Shown here: positions 1 to 8,191 of the stretch, piece by piece | Layout of the letters: each line of letters starts with the position of its first letter | Position numbering within the stretch: position 1 is the first letter of the stretch | Source: Agromyces tardus | GTDB lineage: Bacteria; Actinomycetota; Actinomycetes; Actinomycetales; Microbacteriaceae | Length of the DNA stretch: 33,330 nucleotides | Direction: 5' to 3' | Assembly (NCBI RefSeq): GCF_003710805.1 | Contig: NZ_RHHB01000037.1 | Location: forward strand, 1-33,330 | Program-made: the position numbers and the translations under genes | The notes under the pieces: generated by a model | Told to the model about the DNA's origin: nothing | Databases searched by the model: none | What the model saw: only the letters and a program-made list of their open reading frames with translations

Positions 1-7
1 GCAAGAG

Positions 8-125
8 TTTCGGCGGCCATAGCGCGAGGGAAACGCCCGGACACATTCCGAACCCGGAAGCTAAGACTCGCAGCGCCGATGGTACTGCAGGGGCGACCCT
101 GTGGGAGAGTAGGACACCGCCGGAC
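8..125 (+). rRNA. rrf: 5S ribosomal RNA
   Basis: This is the 5S rRNA of the large ribosomal subunit. The block CCATTCCGAACCCGGAAG-like core (here with ACATTCCGAACCCGGAAG), the stretch GCGCCGATGGTACTGCAGGG and the closing GTGGGAGAGTAGGACACC are the usual 5S landmarks. The ends are set by helix I: CGGCGG at 11-16 pairs with CCGCCG at 117-122, extended by weak pairs. The length of about 118 nt is normal. The preceding seven bases are the end of the 23S-5S spacer. The exact ends may be off by one or two bases. Confidence 0.95.
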
Positions 126-133
126 ATCATTTC

Positions 134-167
134 AAAGAGAGCCGCCCAAGGTTGGGCGGCTCTCTTT
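134..167 (+). terminator. rRNA operon terminator hairpin
   Basis: Two 16-base arms (134-149 and 152-167) are perfect reverse complements, with core GAGAGCCGCCCAA, and are followed by TGGTTTAA. The position directly after 5S and the perfect stem make this the transcript end of the rRNA operon. The symmetric A- and T-rich outer ends would let it work in either direction. Confidence 0.9.
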
Positions 168-197
168 GGTTTAACGCCCTCTCTTTGATTCAACGCC
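160..197. repeat. 19-bp tandem duplication behind the rRNA terminator
   Basis: CTCTCTTTGGTTTAACGCC (160-178) is followed at once by CTCTCTTTGATTCAACGCC (179-197), 17 of 19 bases identical. The first copy includes the 3' arm of the terminator, so the T-rich end of the hairpin has been duplicated. Confidence 0.75.
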
Positions 198-262
198 TCG
201 GCGGTCGATCCGGATCGGCGCCGCCGGTCGGCAGGTTCTGCATACGCCTCGGGGAATACGTG

Positions 263-292
263 ACGAACGCCGCCATTCCGGGCGGCGTTCGT
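263..292 (+). terminator. second hairpin downstream of the rRNA operon
   Basis: ACGAACGCCGCC (263-274) and GGCGGCGTTCGT (281-292) form a perfect 12-bp stem with a 6-base loop. No T-tract follows, as is common for actinobacterial hairpin terminators. It may be a back-up terminator between the rRNA operon and the next gene. A regulatory role for the gene at 372 is possible but less likely, because that gene appears to have its own leaderless promoter. Confidence 0.5.
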
Positions 293-359
293 GCGTTCGG
301 GGGTCGTCGCGCAGCGACCGGGACGTCGCGGCGTGCGTGGAGCGGCGGCATCCGCTCTC

Positions 360-365
360 TAGGCT
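360..365 (+). promoter_or_regulatory. -10 element, leaderless start of DUF255 gene
   Basis: TAGGCT lies six bases before the ATG at 372, so transcription should begin at or beside the start codon. No Shine-Dalgarno sequence is present. No convincing -35 hexamer is visible. Confidence 0.55.
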
Positions 366-371
366 GTCGAT

Positions 372-2303
372 ATGGCGAAGCGTCTGGCGAACGCGGTGAG
401 TCCCTACCTGCGCGCGCACGCGGGCAACCCGGTGGACTGGTACCCCTGGGGCGCCGAGGCGTTCGCCGCCGCACGTGAACGCGACGTCCCCGTGCTCGTG
501 TCGATCGGGTACGCGACCTGCCACTGGTGCCACGTGATGGCCCGGGAGAGCTTCAGCGATCCGGAGATCGCACGTACCCTCAACGAGCGCTTCGTGGCGA
601 TCAAGGTCGACCGCGAGGAGCACCCGGACGTCGACTCGAGCTACCTGGCCGCGGCATCCGCCTTCACCCGACAACTCGGCTGGCCCCTGACCGTGTTCGC
701 CACGCCGGAGGGGCGCGCGTTCTACGCGGGGACGTACTTCCCGCCGCGGCCCGCGCCGGGGGTTCCGGCGTTCGCGCAGGTGCTCGCGGCCGTCGACGAG
801 GCGTGGCGCGAGCGCCGTGCGGAGCTCGGCGAGACCGCCGACGCCGTCGCATCCGCGCTGGCCGCGGCATCCGTCGCCGACACCGCCGGCGCACTTCCGG
901 ACCGGCAACGCCTCGCGGCCTCGGCGGCCCTGCTCGCCGCGGACGAGGACCCCGTGCACGGCGGATTCGGGGACGCGCCCAAGTTCCCGGTGGCGCCCGT
1001 GCTCGCGTTCCTGGCGGAATCCGGCCCGCCCGGCCGAGAGCTCGCCCGGCGCACGCTGCGGCGCATGGGCGCCTCGCCGCTGCGCGATCCCGTCGAGGGC
1101 GGATTCTTCCGGTACGCGACTCGCGCCGACTGGAGCGACCCGCATTACGAACGGATGCTCACCGACAACGCGTTGCTGCTCGGGGTGGCCGCCGAGCTCG
1201 CACGGTCCGAGCACGGCGAGGCGGCCGGCTCCGACCACGCGCAGCCTGAGGGCAGCGACCGCGCAGCAGACGAGGTGCGGTCACTCGCCGTCGGAGTCGT
1301 CCGCTTCCTCATCGACCGCATGCAACTGCGCGACGGCGGGTTCGCGAGCGCCCAGGACTCCGAGAGCACGATCGACGGAGCGCGCAGCGAAGGCGGCTAC
1401 TATCGCCGCGACGCGGCCGGACGGGCCGGGCTCGAGCCGCCCGCGCTCGACGAGAAGGTGCTCACTGGCTGGAACGGGCTCGCGATCGGGGCGCTCGCGC
1501 GGGCCGGCTTCGTGCTCGGCGACGCCGCCGCGATCGGCGCCGCCCGCCGCGCGGCCGAGTTCGTGCTGCGTCGGCACCTTCGGCCCGACGGCTCACTCGT
1601 TCGGGCCTCGCTCGATGGCATGACCTCGGATGCCCCCGCCACGCTCGAGGACTCGGGGATGCTCGCCGGCGGACTGCTCGAGCTCGCGGTCGCGGCGGGG
1701 GAGCCCGCGTTCGCGGTCACCGCGCGATCGCTCATCGATGCCGCCGTCGCCGCGGCGGGCGATGGCGCGGCGATCCCGTTCGCCGCGCCCGCGGGCGGCG
1801 ACCCGGTGCTCGTCACCCAGGGGCTCGCCCTGCCCACGGATCCCGCCGAAGGGGCGATCCCGTCGGGCGTGACCGCCTGTGCGGATGCCGCGTGGCGGCT
1901 CTTCGCCCTCGGCGCGGGGGATCGGTATCGTGAGCTCGCCGAACGCGCGATGGGGTCCGTCGCGGGCATCGCGGTGGAACGGCCCATCGCCTTCGGCGGT
2001 GCGCTCGCCCTCATGGCACGGCTCGCCGCCCCGCTCGTGCAGCTCGTCACCGTGGTGGCCGACGCGGGCGGCCGCACGCCCGAGGATCGTGCGCTGCTCG
2101 AGGCGACGCGGCGGCACGCGGCATCCGTCGTCGCGATCGTGACCGAGCAGCAGGCCCACGAGTTCGCCGAGGCCGGTTTCGAGCTGTTCGAGGGTCGGAG
2201 CGTGCAGGCGGATGCCGCGACGGCGTACCGCTGCGAGGCCTTCGTGTGCGCGTTGCCCGTGCACGACGCGGCGGCGCTCTCCGCGATGGCCGCGTCCGAA
2301 TGA
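372..2303 (+). CDS. DUF255 thioredoxin-domain protein (YyaL/SSP411 family)
   Basis: The 643-residue product belongs to the DUF255 family, found from bacteria to mammals (spermatogenesis-associated protein 20). An N-terminal thioredoxin-like domain (about residues 1-160) opens with the family signature LANAVSPYL and carries a CHWC redox motif at C50/C53. The rest (about 200-640) looks like the alpha/alpha barrel seen in N-acylglucosamine epimerase and six-hairpin glycosidase folds, with the family segment [11 protein letters not shown]. Length is typical or slightly short. No signal peptide is visible, so it is probably cytoplasmic. The substrate is not known for the family; a redox or chaperone role is only inferred. 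The start at 372 follows a TAGGCT -10 by six bases and the conserved family N-terminus begins at residue 5, supporting this start. Confidence 0.93.
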   Translation: MAKRLANAVSPYLRAHAGNPVDWYPWGAEAFAAARERDVPVLVSIGYATCHWCHVMARESFSDPEIARTLNERFVAIKVDREEHPDVDSSYLAAASAFTRQLGWPLTVFATPEGRAFYAGTYFPPRPAPGVPAFAQVLAAVDEAWRERRAELGETADAVASALAAASVADTAGALPDRQRLAASAALLAADEDPVHGGFGDAPKFPVAPVLAFLAESGPPGRELARRTLRRMGASPLRDPVEGGFFRYATRADWSDPHYERMLTDNALLLGVAAELARSEHGEAAGSDHAQPEGSDRAADEVRSLAVGVVRFLIDRMQLRDGGFASAQDSESTIDGARSEGGYYRRDAAGRAGLEPPALDEKVLTGWNGLAIGALARAGFVLGDAAAIGAARRAAEFVLRRHLRPDGSLVRASLDGMTSDAPATLEDSGMLAGGLLELAVAAGEPAFAVTARSLIDAAVAAAGDGAAIPFAAPAGGDPVLVTQGLALPTDPAEGAIPSGVTACADAAWRLFALGAGDRYRELAERAMGSVAGIAVERPIAFGGALALMARLAAPLVQLVTVVADAGGRTPEDRALLEATRRHAASVVAIVTEQQAHEFAEAGFELFEGRSVQADAATAYRCEAFVCALPVHDAAALSAMAASE

Positions 2304-2412
2304 CGGGAACCCCGAGCCGGCACCCGACCCGTGCACCGACCGCCGGCGGCCGGCCGCATCACGACCACAGGGACCGGGGCGACCGCGGGCGCCGGGCGCG
2401 ACCGCGCAGACC

Positions 2413-2418
2413 TACGAT
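2413..2418 (+). promoter_or_regulatory. -10 element, leaderless start of DUF3054 gene
   Basis: TACGAT followed by six bases and then the ATG at 2425. Transcription is predicted to start on the A of the ATG. It would serve the DUF3054-pnuC pair. Confidence 0.5.
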
Positions 2419-2424
2419 GGTCGC

Positions 2425-2844
2425 ATGAGTGAAGCGCGACGCACCGGCCCGGCCCTCGTCGTCGGGGCGGCGGCGCTCGACGTCGTGCTCGTCGTGGCCT
2501 TCGCCGTGATCGGGCGCAGCAGCCACGCCGAGGTGCTCGACGTCGCGGGCATCTGGGGCACGGCCTGGCCGTTCCTCGCGGGGCTCGTGCTCGGCTGGCT
2601 CGCGGCGGGGGCGTGGCGGCATCCGCTCGTCATCTGGCCGACAGCCGTGGTGATCTGGGCGTCGACCCTCGTGCTCGGCATGCTGATCCGGTTCGCCGCT
2701 GGCGGCGACGTCGTGCTCGCCTTCGCGATCGTCGCGGCGCTCACCCTCGCGCTCTTCCTCTTGGGCTGGCGCGGCATCGCGCTGCTCGCGCGTCGGCTTC
2801 GTCGGGCGAGGCGCGCAGCGGCGGGAACGGCGGGCGTCGCATGA
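2425..2844 (+). CDS. DUF3054 family membrane protein
   Basis: A 139-residue integral membrane protein with four predicted hydrophobic segments (about residues 12-33, 50-66, 70-91 and 97-119) and an Arg-rich cytoplasmic tail. The pattern of a short loop with WGTAWPFLAGLVLGW and a second with HPLVIWPTAV matches the actinobacterial DUF3054 family, whose function is unknown. The chosen ATG is six bases after TACGAT. The reading frame is open further upstream, but that stretch is Arg/Pro-rich and unlike protein. The stop overlaps the start of pnuC (ATGA), so the two are translationally coupled and may act together at the membrane. Confidence 0.85.
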   Translation: MSEARRTGPALVVGAAALDVVLVVAFAVIGRSSHAEVLDVAGIWGTAWPFLAGLVLGWLAAGAWRHPLVIWPTAVVIWASTLVLGMLIRFAAGGDVVLAFAIVAALTLALFLLGWRGIALLARRLRRARRAAAGTAGVA

Positions 2845-3509
2845 ATCCGCTGCAGTGGCTGTTCGACGCGCAGCTCGTGATCGGCGACCAGGTCATCCTC
2901 TGGCGCGAGATCGTGGGCAACCTGTTCGGTCTCGCGAGCGCGCTCGGCGGACTGCGGCGCAAGGTGTGGGCGTGGCCGGTGGGCATCGTGGGCAACGTGC
3001 TGCTCTTCACGGTGTTCCTCGGCGCCGTCTTCGACACCCCGAACCCCGTGAACCTGCTCGGCCAGGCGGCGCGGCAGGTGATGTTCATCGCAGTGTCGAT
3101 CTACGGCTGGATCCGGTGGTCGCGCAACCGCGACGAGACCCACGAGGCCGTGACCCCGCACTGGGCGAGCTGGAAGGTGCGCGTGCTGCTCGGCGTCGCC
3201 ATGATCGGCGGCACGCTCGCGCTCACGCCGCTCTTCCGCGCCCTGGGCTCCTTCGAGCCGGTGTGGGCCGACGCGTGGATCTTCATGGGCTCGCTGCTCG
3301 CGACCTGGGGCATGGCGAAGGGCTGGACCGAGTTCTGGCTCATCTGGATCGCCGTCGACCTCGTCGGCGTGCCCCTGCTCATCAGCGCCGGCTACTACGC
3401 CTCGGCGTTCCTCTACGTGTTCTACGGCGCGTTCACGCTGTTCGGATTCATCACGTGGGTGCGGGTGCAGCGACGAGCGGATGCCGCGGCCGCGGCCGTG
3501 ACCGCCTGA
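2841..3509 (+). CDS. pnuC: PnuC-family nicotinamide mononucleotide/riboside transporter
   Basis: A 222-residue membrane protein of the PnuC (NMN_transporter) family, SWEET-like carriers for nicotinamide riboside and related vitamins. About seven hydrophobic segments can be seen. Family features include the N-terminal NPLQWLFDAQ, the segment RKVWAWPVGIVGNVLLF, and YGWIRWSR after the third helix. The start overlaps the DUF3054 stop by four bases. No kinase such as NadR lies beside it, so the exact substrate (nicotinamide riboside, thiamine or riboflavin, as for PnuT or PnuX) cannot be settled here. No riboswitch-like leader precedes the pair. Confidence 0.9.
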   Translation: MNPLQWLFDAQLVIGDQVILWREIVGNLFGLASALGGLRRKVWAWPVGIVGNVLLFTVFLGAVFDTPNPVNLLGQAARQVMFIAVSIYGWIRWSRNRDETHEAVTPHWASWKVRVLLGVAMIGGTLALTPLFRALGSFEPVWADAWIFMGSLLATWGMAKGWTEFWLIWIAVDLVGVPLLISAGYYASAFLYVFYGAFTLFGFITWVRVQRRADAAAAAVTA

Positions 3510-3531
3510 ACCGGTCGCCCGGCCGCACCGG

Positions 3532-3548
3532 TCGCCGGCGCCCGGCGA
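3532..3548. terminator. hairpin between converging pnuC and 3549 gene
   Basis: TCGCCGG (3532-3538) and CCGGCGA (3542-3548) pair with a 3-base loop. It sits exactly between two converging genes and could end transcripts from both sides. No T-tract is present. Confidence 0.4.
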
Positions 3549-3881
3549 TCACCAGTTCGACGGTACGCGGTCGAGCACCGACCATACGGCGCTGCTGAGC
3601 TCCGGGTGCTCGAGGGCGATCTCGCGGAGCACCTCGAACTCGAACCTCGCGGCGTCGCCGCGCCGGGCCGCGGGATGGTAGGCGCGGGCCCGCGCCGGGC
3701 TCCACCGGTCGGAGTGCAGGCGCTCCTCGCGGAGGGTGGCGACCACCTGCTCGTCGACGGAGGGGAGCTCGGGAAGGAAGGTCCACGGGTCCTCGCCGAG
3801 GCGGCAGCGCAGTTCGATGAGCGCCGAGAGTTCGTCGCGTGCGTCCTGCCGCAGTCGTTCCAGCGTCGTCGACTCAGCCAT
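3549..3881 (-). CDS. hypothetical protein, 110 aa
   Basis: I do not recognise this protein. It is a small soluble, charged, mostly helical protein: an N-terminal helix rich in Glu and Arg (TTLERLRQDARDELSAL), a middle with EDPWTFLPELPSVDEQVV, and a conserved-looking C-terminus ending in VPSNW. No membrane segment or known catalytic motif is visible. The start at 3881 is supported by a textbook ribosome binding site, GGGGAGGT with about five bases of spacing. An in-frame ATG 51 bases upstream has no such site and is rejected. It is transcribed divergently from the methyltransferase gene. Confidence 0.75.
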   Translation of the reverse strand: MAESTTLERLRQDARDELSALIELRCRLGEDPWTFLPELPSVDEQVVATLREERLHSDRWSPARARAYHPAARRGDAARFEFEVLREIALEHPELSSAVWSVLDRVPSNW

Positions 3882-3906
3882 GCGCGACCTCCCCTCGCTC
3901 CATCCG

Positions 3907-3912
3907 ATGGTA
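3907..3912 (-). promoter_or_regulatory. -10 element for the 3549-3881 gene
   Basis: TACCAT on the minus strand, about 25 bases before the start codon, gives a short leader that contains the GGGGAGGT ribosome binding site. This is one of the few genes here with a conventional leader. Confidence 0.4.
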
Positions 3913-4026
3913 ATCAACGGTACGGGGGGCATGTGACAGCGGGGTTACGCACCGTGACCACCGGTGGACGGCGGATGACGTCCGGATGACGACGGGACGA
4001 CCGATCGCCGTCGTGGCGCCGGCTGG

Positions 4027-4032
4027 TTGAAT
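4027..4032 (+). promoter_or_regulatory. possible -10 element for methyltransferase gene
   Basis: TTGAAT lies six bases before the GTG at 4039, the same spacing as the leaderless promoters elsewhere in the window. It lacks the A at position 2 of the element, so support is modest. Confidence 0.3.
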
Positions 4033-4038
4033 GGGCGG

Positions 4039-5676
4039 GTGGACAGAGGCGCAGCGGGTTCCCATCGGGCGGCGACGACGAGCCCGGAATCGGTCGCGCG
4101 GCTCGCGGCGGACCTCGCCGCGGCCGGGTTCACGGTCGCCGGCATCGAGGCGCTCTGGGAGCGCGGTGCGGAGTCGGAGTCCACGCACCCGGGCGCGGCG
4201 CTGCGCCGAGGGCACCGAGTGCCCGCGCTGCGCGCACTCGACCGGGTGACGGATGCCCTGGCGCTGACGACGCTCGTGCGGCTCTTCGTGCTCGGGGTGC
4301 CCGTGGCATCCGCCGCCCTCGATGCCGCGCTGCCGACGCTCGGCGCGACCGGCGCCGAGGAGCTGGGCCTCGTCGCGGCCGACCCCGACACCGACGACGG
4401 CCGTGAGGTGCGGCCGCTCGCCGACCTGCGCCCGTACGCGTTCCGCGACGCGGCGGGCGAGGAGGAGTGGTGGCTCGCGTCCGATCCCGGCGAGCTCGTC
4501 ACGGGCGGGCCGCTCGCCGAGGAGCACGTGCTCGGAATCGGCGGCGCGTCGACGACGCTGAGCGGGTTGCTGCTGCAGTCGCACGTGGGCACCACCTTCG
4601 ACCTCGGCACGGGCTGCGGCATCCAGGCGATGCATGCCGCGCGCTTCAGCGCGCACGTGGTCGCGACCGACATCTCGGCGCGGGCACTCGACTACGCGCG
4701 GTTCAACGCCGCGCTGAACGGCATCGACGGCATCGAGTTCAGCCTCGGGAGCCTGTACGAGCCGGTGGCGGGCGAGCGGTTCGACCGGATCGTGTCGAAC
4801 CCGCCCTTCGTCATCACGCCGCGGCAGCCGGGCGTGCCCACCTACGAGTACCGCGACGGCGGCATGGTCGGCGACGGCCTCGTCGAGGCGGTCGTGCGCG
4901 GTGCGGGCGAGCACCTCGCGCCGGGCGGCATCGCGCAGCTGCTCGGCAACTGGGAGTACCCCGCTGCCGGCGTCGGCGCGGGCGACGGCATCGGGGACGG
5001 GCTCGAGCGGATCGCCGGCTGGGCGACCGCTGCGGGCCTCGAGTACTGGATCGTCGAGCGCGAGCGGCAGGACCCGAGCGAGTATGCCGAGACCTGGATC
5101 CGCGATGGCGGCACGCGCCCCGGAACGCCCCAGTTCGAGGCCATGCACGCGGCATGGCTCGAGGACTTCGCGGTGCGCGGGGTGGAGTCGGTCGGCTTCG
5201 GGTACGTACTGCTGCGCCGGCCGCTCGACGGCGTGGCGCCTCGGCTCGCCCGTGCCGAGCGCCAGCACGGCCCGCTCGGCGACAACCCCGGCGGACTCGG
5301 CGCGCACCTCGCCGAGGTGCTCGCGGCATCCGACCTGGTCGTCGGCCTCGACGATGCCGGGCTGCGCGCCCTGCGGGTCGAGGTGGCGCCCGACGTCACC
5401 GAGGAGCGGCACCACTGGCCCGGGGCGGAACAACCCACGGTGATCCTGCTGCGGCAGGGCGGCGGGTTCGGTCGCGTCATCGATGCGGGCACGGGCCTCG
5501 CGGCGCTCGTCGGCGCGGCCGACGGGGAACTGCCGCTCGGCGTGCTCTCCGACGCGATCGCGGACCTGCTCGACGTCGACGCGGCCGAACTGTGGGACGA
5601 GCTCGGTGCGGCCGTGCGCGAACTCGTGGCCGGGGGGCTGCTGCGCCCGGCGGGCGCCTCGGGCGCTTCGGCCTGA
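4039..5676 (+). CDS. large class I SAM-dependent methyltransferase (NPPF type)
   Basis: A protein of about 545 residues with three parts. The N-terminal 150 residues form an all-helical region resembling the substrate-recognition domain seen before methyltransferase cores in actinobacteria. The core (about 185-385) has the SAM-binding motif DLGTGCGIQAMHAA, the acidic end of strand 2 (ATDIS), and the catalytic NPPF tetrapeptide typical of enzymes that methylate a planar nitrogen, such as PrmB/PrmC and RsmC relatives. The C-terminal 140 residues look like a winged-helix-like domain (GVLSDAIADLLDVDAAELWDEL cannot be cited in full; it starts near residue 500). Substrate is unknown; rRNA base or protein glutamine are the best guesses from the NPPF motif. 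GTG 4039 is preferred because TTGAAT lies six bases upstream; TTG 4027 is an in-frame alternative. Confidence 0.88.
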   Translation: MDRGAAGSHRAATTSPESVARLAADLAAAGFTVAGIEALWERGAESESTHPGAALRRGHRVPALRALDRVTDALALTTLVRLFVLGVPVASAALDAALPTLGATGAEELGLVAADPDTDDGREVRPLADLRPYAFRDAAGEEEWWLASDPGELVTGGPLAEEHVLGIGGASTTLSGLLLQSHVGTTFDLGTGCGIQAMHAARFSAHVVATDISARALDYARFNAALNGIDGIEFSLGSLYEPVAGERFDRIVSNPPFVITPRQPGVPTYEYRDGGMVGDGLVEAVVRGAGEHLAPGGIAQLLGNWEYPAAGVGAGDGIGDGLERIAGWATAAGLEYWIVERERQDPSEYAETWIRDGGTRPGTPQFEAMHAAWLEDFAVRGVESVGFGYVLLRRPLDGVAPRLARAERQHGPLGDNPGGLGAHLAEVLAASDLVVGLDDAGLRALRVEVAPDVTEERHHWPGAEQPTVILLRQGGGFGRVIDAGTGLAALVGAADGELPLGVLSDAIADLLDVDAAELWDELGAAVRELVAGGLLRPAGASGASA

Positions 5677-5771
5677 TCGCTCGGCGCGAACACCGCCCAA
5701 GGCGATCGCCGCCGAGGGCGATCTCCCGGTTCGCGACGGTAATGTCGTGGTCGCACATCGAAAGCGAGCCC

Positions 5772-6707
5772 ATGCCCGACAGTCCGCTCTCCGACTCCCC
5801 GTACGAGGTGCTCGGCGTCCCCGCCGATGCGGATGCCGCCGCGCTCCGCATCGCGTACCGCCGCGCCCTGCGGCTCACGCACCCCGACACGGGCGGCGAT
5901 CCGGCGCGCTTCAATGCGGTGCAGATCGCGTGGGAGCTCGTCGGCACGCCCGAGGCGCGCGCCGCGTTCGATCGCGGTGCGGGCAACGGCTCGACTCCGG
6001 CGCCCACCCGTGCGGCCTGGGCGCCGACGCCGCCGACGCCGCGCCGCGACTCGCGCCCGCTCGCCCGCTCGTACGGGCACCCCGGCGGGCTGTCGCGACA
6101 GCGGTACCTCGACCTCGTCCGCGAGTGGGCCGGGCGGGGCGTGACGCTCGACGACCCGTACGACCCCGCACTCGTGCGCAGCGCGCCCCGCGACATCCGG
6201 CATGTGCTCGCCGACGCGCTCGCCGAGGAGGCGACGGCTCGATCGCTCGCGACGCTCGGCATCGCCTACACGGTGTGGCACGACGTGGCGACGGATGCCG
6301 CCGGCCCCGGCGAGCCGCCCAAGCTCGACCACATCGTGCTGGGGCCTACGGGCCTGTTCATGATCCAGTCCGAGGACTGGGGTGGGCCCGTCGGCATCCG
6401 CCGCGGCGAGCTCACGGGCGAGGTGCTGGGCGGCGAGCGACCCATGCGCGCGCTCGCGCTGCGGGCGAAGGCCATCGGGCGCGCGGCGCGCGTGAAGCCC
6501 ACCGCGCTGCTCATCGTGGTGCCCGACGACCACGCCGAGGAGCCGCTGCAGCTCGGCGGCACCGTGCGCGGCGCGGTCGTCGCCCTCGTGCGGCGCTCCC
6601 GGCTCGCGAGCGCCGTGCGCGAGGGCCTGCCCGGCTCGGCGCACCTCGGCGGCACCGAGGTCATGGAGGTGCGGTCGCGCCTGCAGGCCGTCGTGCGCTT
6701 CGCCTGA
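5772..6707 (+). CDS. J-domain protein with C-terminal NERD-like domain
   Basis: A 311-residue cytoplasmic protein. Residues 8-65 are a J domain: SPYEVLGV opens helix I and the HPD tripeptide needed to stimulate Hsp70 ATPase is at 37-39 (LTHPDTGGDP). A Pro/Ala/Arg-rich linker (about 75-105) follows. Residues about 150-260 contain LDHIVLGPTGLFMIQSEDW, which closely resembles the NERD (nuclease-related) pattern DHVVVGPGGVFVIDTK; the usual K after the acidic residue is not obvious here, so nuclease activity is uncertain. The glycine-rich zinc-finger region of true DnaJ is absent, so this is a specialised J protein rather than the housekeeping DnaJ. ATG 5742 is an in-frame alternative start; 5772 is preferred because the J domain begins just after it and GAAAGCGAG precedes it. 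Confidence 0.85.
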   Translation: MPDSPLSDSPYEVLGVPADADAAALRIAYRRALRLTHPDTGGDPARFNAVQIAWELVGTPEARAAFDRGAGNGSTPAPTRAAWAPTPPTPRRDSRPLARSYGHPGGLSRQRYLDLVREWAGRGVTLDDPYDPALVRSAPRDIRHVLADALAEEATARSLATLGIAYTVWHDVATDAAGPGEPPKLDHIVLGPTGLFMIQSEDWGGPVGIRRGELTGEVLGGERPMRALALRAKAIGRAARVKPTALLIVVPDDHAEEPLQLGGTVRGAVVALVRRSRLASAVREGLPGSAHLGGTEVMEVRSRLQAVVRFA

Positions 6708-6752
6708 CCCGCCCGCTTCGCGCTGCGCGCCCGCGCGGTGTTGGATGGAGGG

Positions 6753-8087
6753 ATGGGCACCCCGAACACCGCGAACTCCCCGTCCGCCCCGCTGGCCTCG
6801 ACCGACGACTACGTCGCGGGCTTCGCCGACTTCGTCACGGCCTCGCCGTCGTCGTACCACGCCGCAGAGGAGGTCGCGCGGCGGCTCGAGGCATCCGGAT
6901 TCGACCGGCTCGACGAGCGCGACGAGTGGCCCACGGGCGCGGGCCGGCGGGTCGTCGTGCGCGACGGCGCCGTGATCGCCTGGGTGCAGCCGGATGCCGC
7001 GGGGCCGACGACGCCCTTCCGGATCCTCGGCGCGCACACCGACTCGCCCTCGTTCAAGCTCAAGCCCCACCCCACGACGGTGAGCGCGGGCATGCTGCAG
7101 GCGGGCGTCGAGGTGTACGGCGGCCCGCTGCTCAACTCCTGGCTCGACCGGGAGCTCGAGCTCGCCGGCCGCGTCGCGACATCCGACGGCGCCATGCACC
7201 TCGTGCGCACGGGGCCGCTTCTGCGAATCCCGCAGCTCGCGATCCACCTCGACCGCAAGGTCAACGACGGGCTCACACTCGACAAGCAGCGGCACCTGCA
7301 GCCGGTGTGGGGGGTCGTGAGCGGCGAGCTCGCGGCCGGCGGCGAGATCGTCGACGTGCTCGGCGTCGTCGCCGAGGTGGCCGGCATCGAGGCATCCGAC
7401 ATCGTGGGCCACGACCTGCTCGTCGCCGGAACGCAGGCGCCCGAGCGGTTCGGGCACGAGGGTGCGCTCTTCGCCTCCGGGCGCATGGACAACCTGACGT
7501 CGGTCTATGCGGGCCTCGTCGCGCTGCTCGCGGCCGCCGAGTCACCGGCCGAGGGTCACGTCAGCGTGCTCGCCGCCTTCGATCACGAGGAGCTCGGCTC
7601 GGAGTCGCGTTCGGGCGCGAGCGGACCGTTCCTCGACGACGTGCTCACGCGCGTCTCCGCGGGGCTCGGTGCGGGAGTGGAGGAGCGCCGCCGCGCGCTC
7701 GCCGCGTCGTGGTGCGTCTCGTCGGACGCCGGTCACGCAGTGCACCCGAACTACCCCGAGCGGCACGACCCCGTGAACCGTCCCGAGCTCGGCGGGGGCC
7801 CGCTGCTCAAGCTCAACGCCAACCAGCGCTATGCGAGCGACGCCGCGGGCGCGGCGCTCTGGACCGCCGCCTGCGCCCAGGCGGGCGTGCCGACGCAGCC
7901 GTTCGTGTCGAACAACGCGATCCCCTGCGGCTCGACGATCGGCCCGCTCACGGCGACGCGCCTCGGCGTGCGCACCGTCGACGTGGGCGTGCCGCTGCTC
8001 TCGATGCATTCGGCGCGGGAGCTCGCGCACGTCGACGACCTCGCCGCGCTCGGCGCCGCAGTCACGGCGTTCCTCGTGCCGGTGTAG
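6753..8087 (+). CDS. M18 family aminopeptidase
   Basis: A 444-residue dinuclear-zinc aminopeptidase of family M18 (aspartyl aminopeptidase type), which removes N-terminal residues from peptides in the cytoplasm. The metal-binding motifs are in the expected order: GAHTDSP with H95 and D97, GRMDNL with D246, DHEELGS at 277-283 with the catalytic Glu, and HPNYPERHDP further on. The conserved SNNAIPCGSTIGP is near residue 390. Length is normal for bacterial M18 enzymes (about 430). The ATG at 6753 is preceded closely by GGATGGAGGG; an in-frame GTG at 6738 is possible but would add only five residues. Confidence 0.95.
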   Translation: MGTPNTANSPSAPLASTDDYVAGFADFVTASPSSYHAAEEVARRLEASGFDRLDERDEWPTGAGRRVVVRDGAVIAWVQPDAAGPTTPFRILGAHTDSPSFKLKPHPTTVSAGMLQAGVEVYGGPLLNSWLDRELELAGRVATSDGAMHLVRTGPLLRIPQLAIHLDRKVNDGLTLDKQRHLQPVWGVVSGELAAGGEIVDVLGVVAEVAGIEASDIVGHDLLVAGTQAPERFGHEGALFASGRMDNLTSVYAGLVALLAAAESPAEGHVSVLAAFDHEELGSESRSGASGPFLDDVLTRVSAGLGAGVEERRRALAASWCVSSDAGHAVHPNYPERHDPVNRPELGGGPLLKLNANQRYASDAAGAALWTAACAQAGVPTQPFVSNNAIPCGSTIGPLTATRLGVRTVDVGVPLLSMHSARELAHVDDLAALGAAVTAFLVPV

Positions 8088-8191
8088 GGGGCCGGCCGCG
8101 CAATCCAGCGCAGCCCACGTTGGCAGGATCTCGCGGCACGGCGTCGGGATGCCACTGGGTGCCCGGGGGCGCGGGCTGCCAGCATCGAGGG

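Noticed and set aside
126..371. A tRNA gene or second rRNA gene after the 5S
   Set aside because: No tRNA cloverleaf landmarks (TTCGANNC loop, CCA-proximal stem) were found; the region holds hairpins and the duplication only.
171..1238. A 355-codon minus-strand frame opposite the DUF255 gene
   Set aside because: Low-complexity Arg/Gly/His composition and no recognisable domain; the plus strand holds a clear family member.
5742..5771. Earlier ATG (5742) for the J-domain gene
   Set aside because: It overlaps the candidate TAATGT -10 element at 5740-5745 and adds only ten residues before the conserved start of the J domain.
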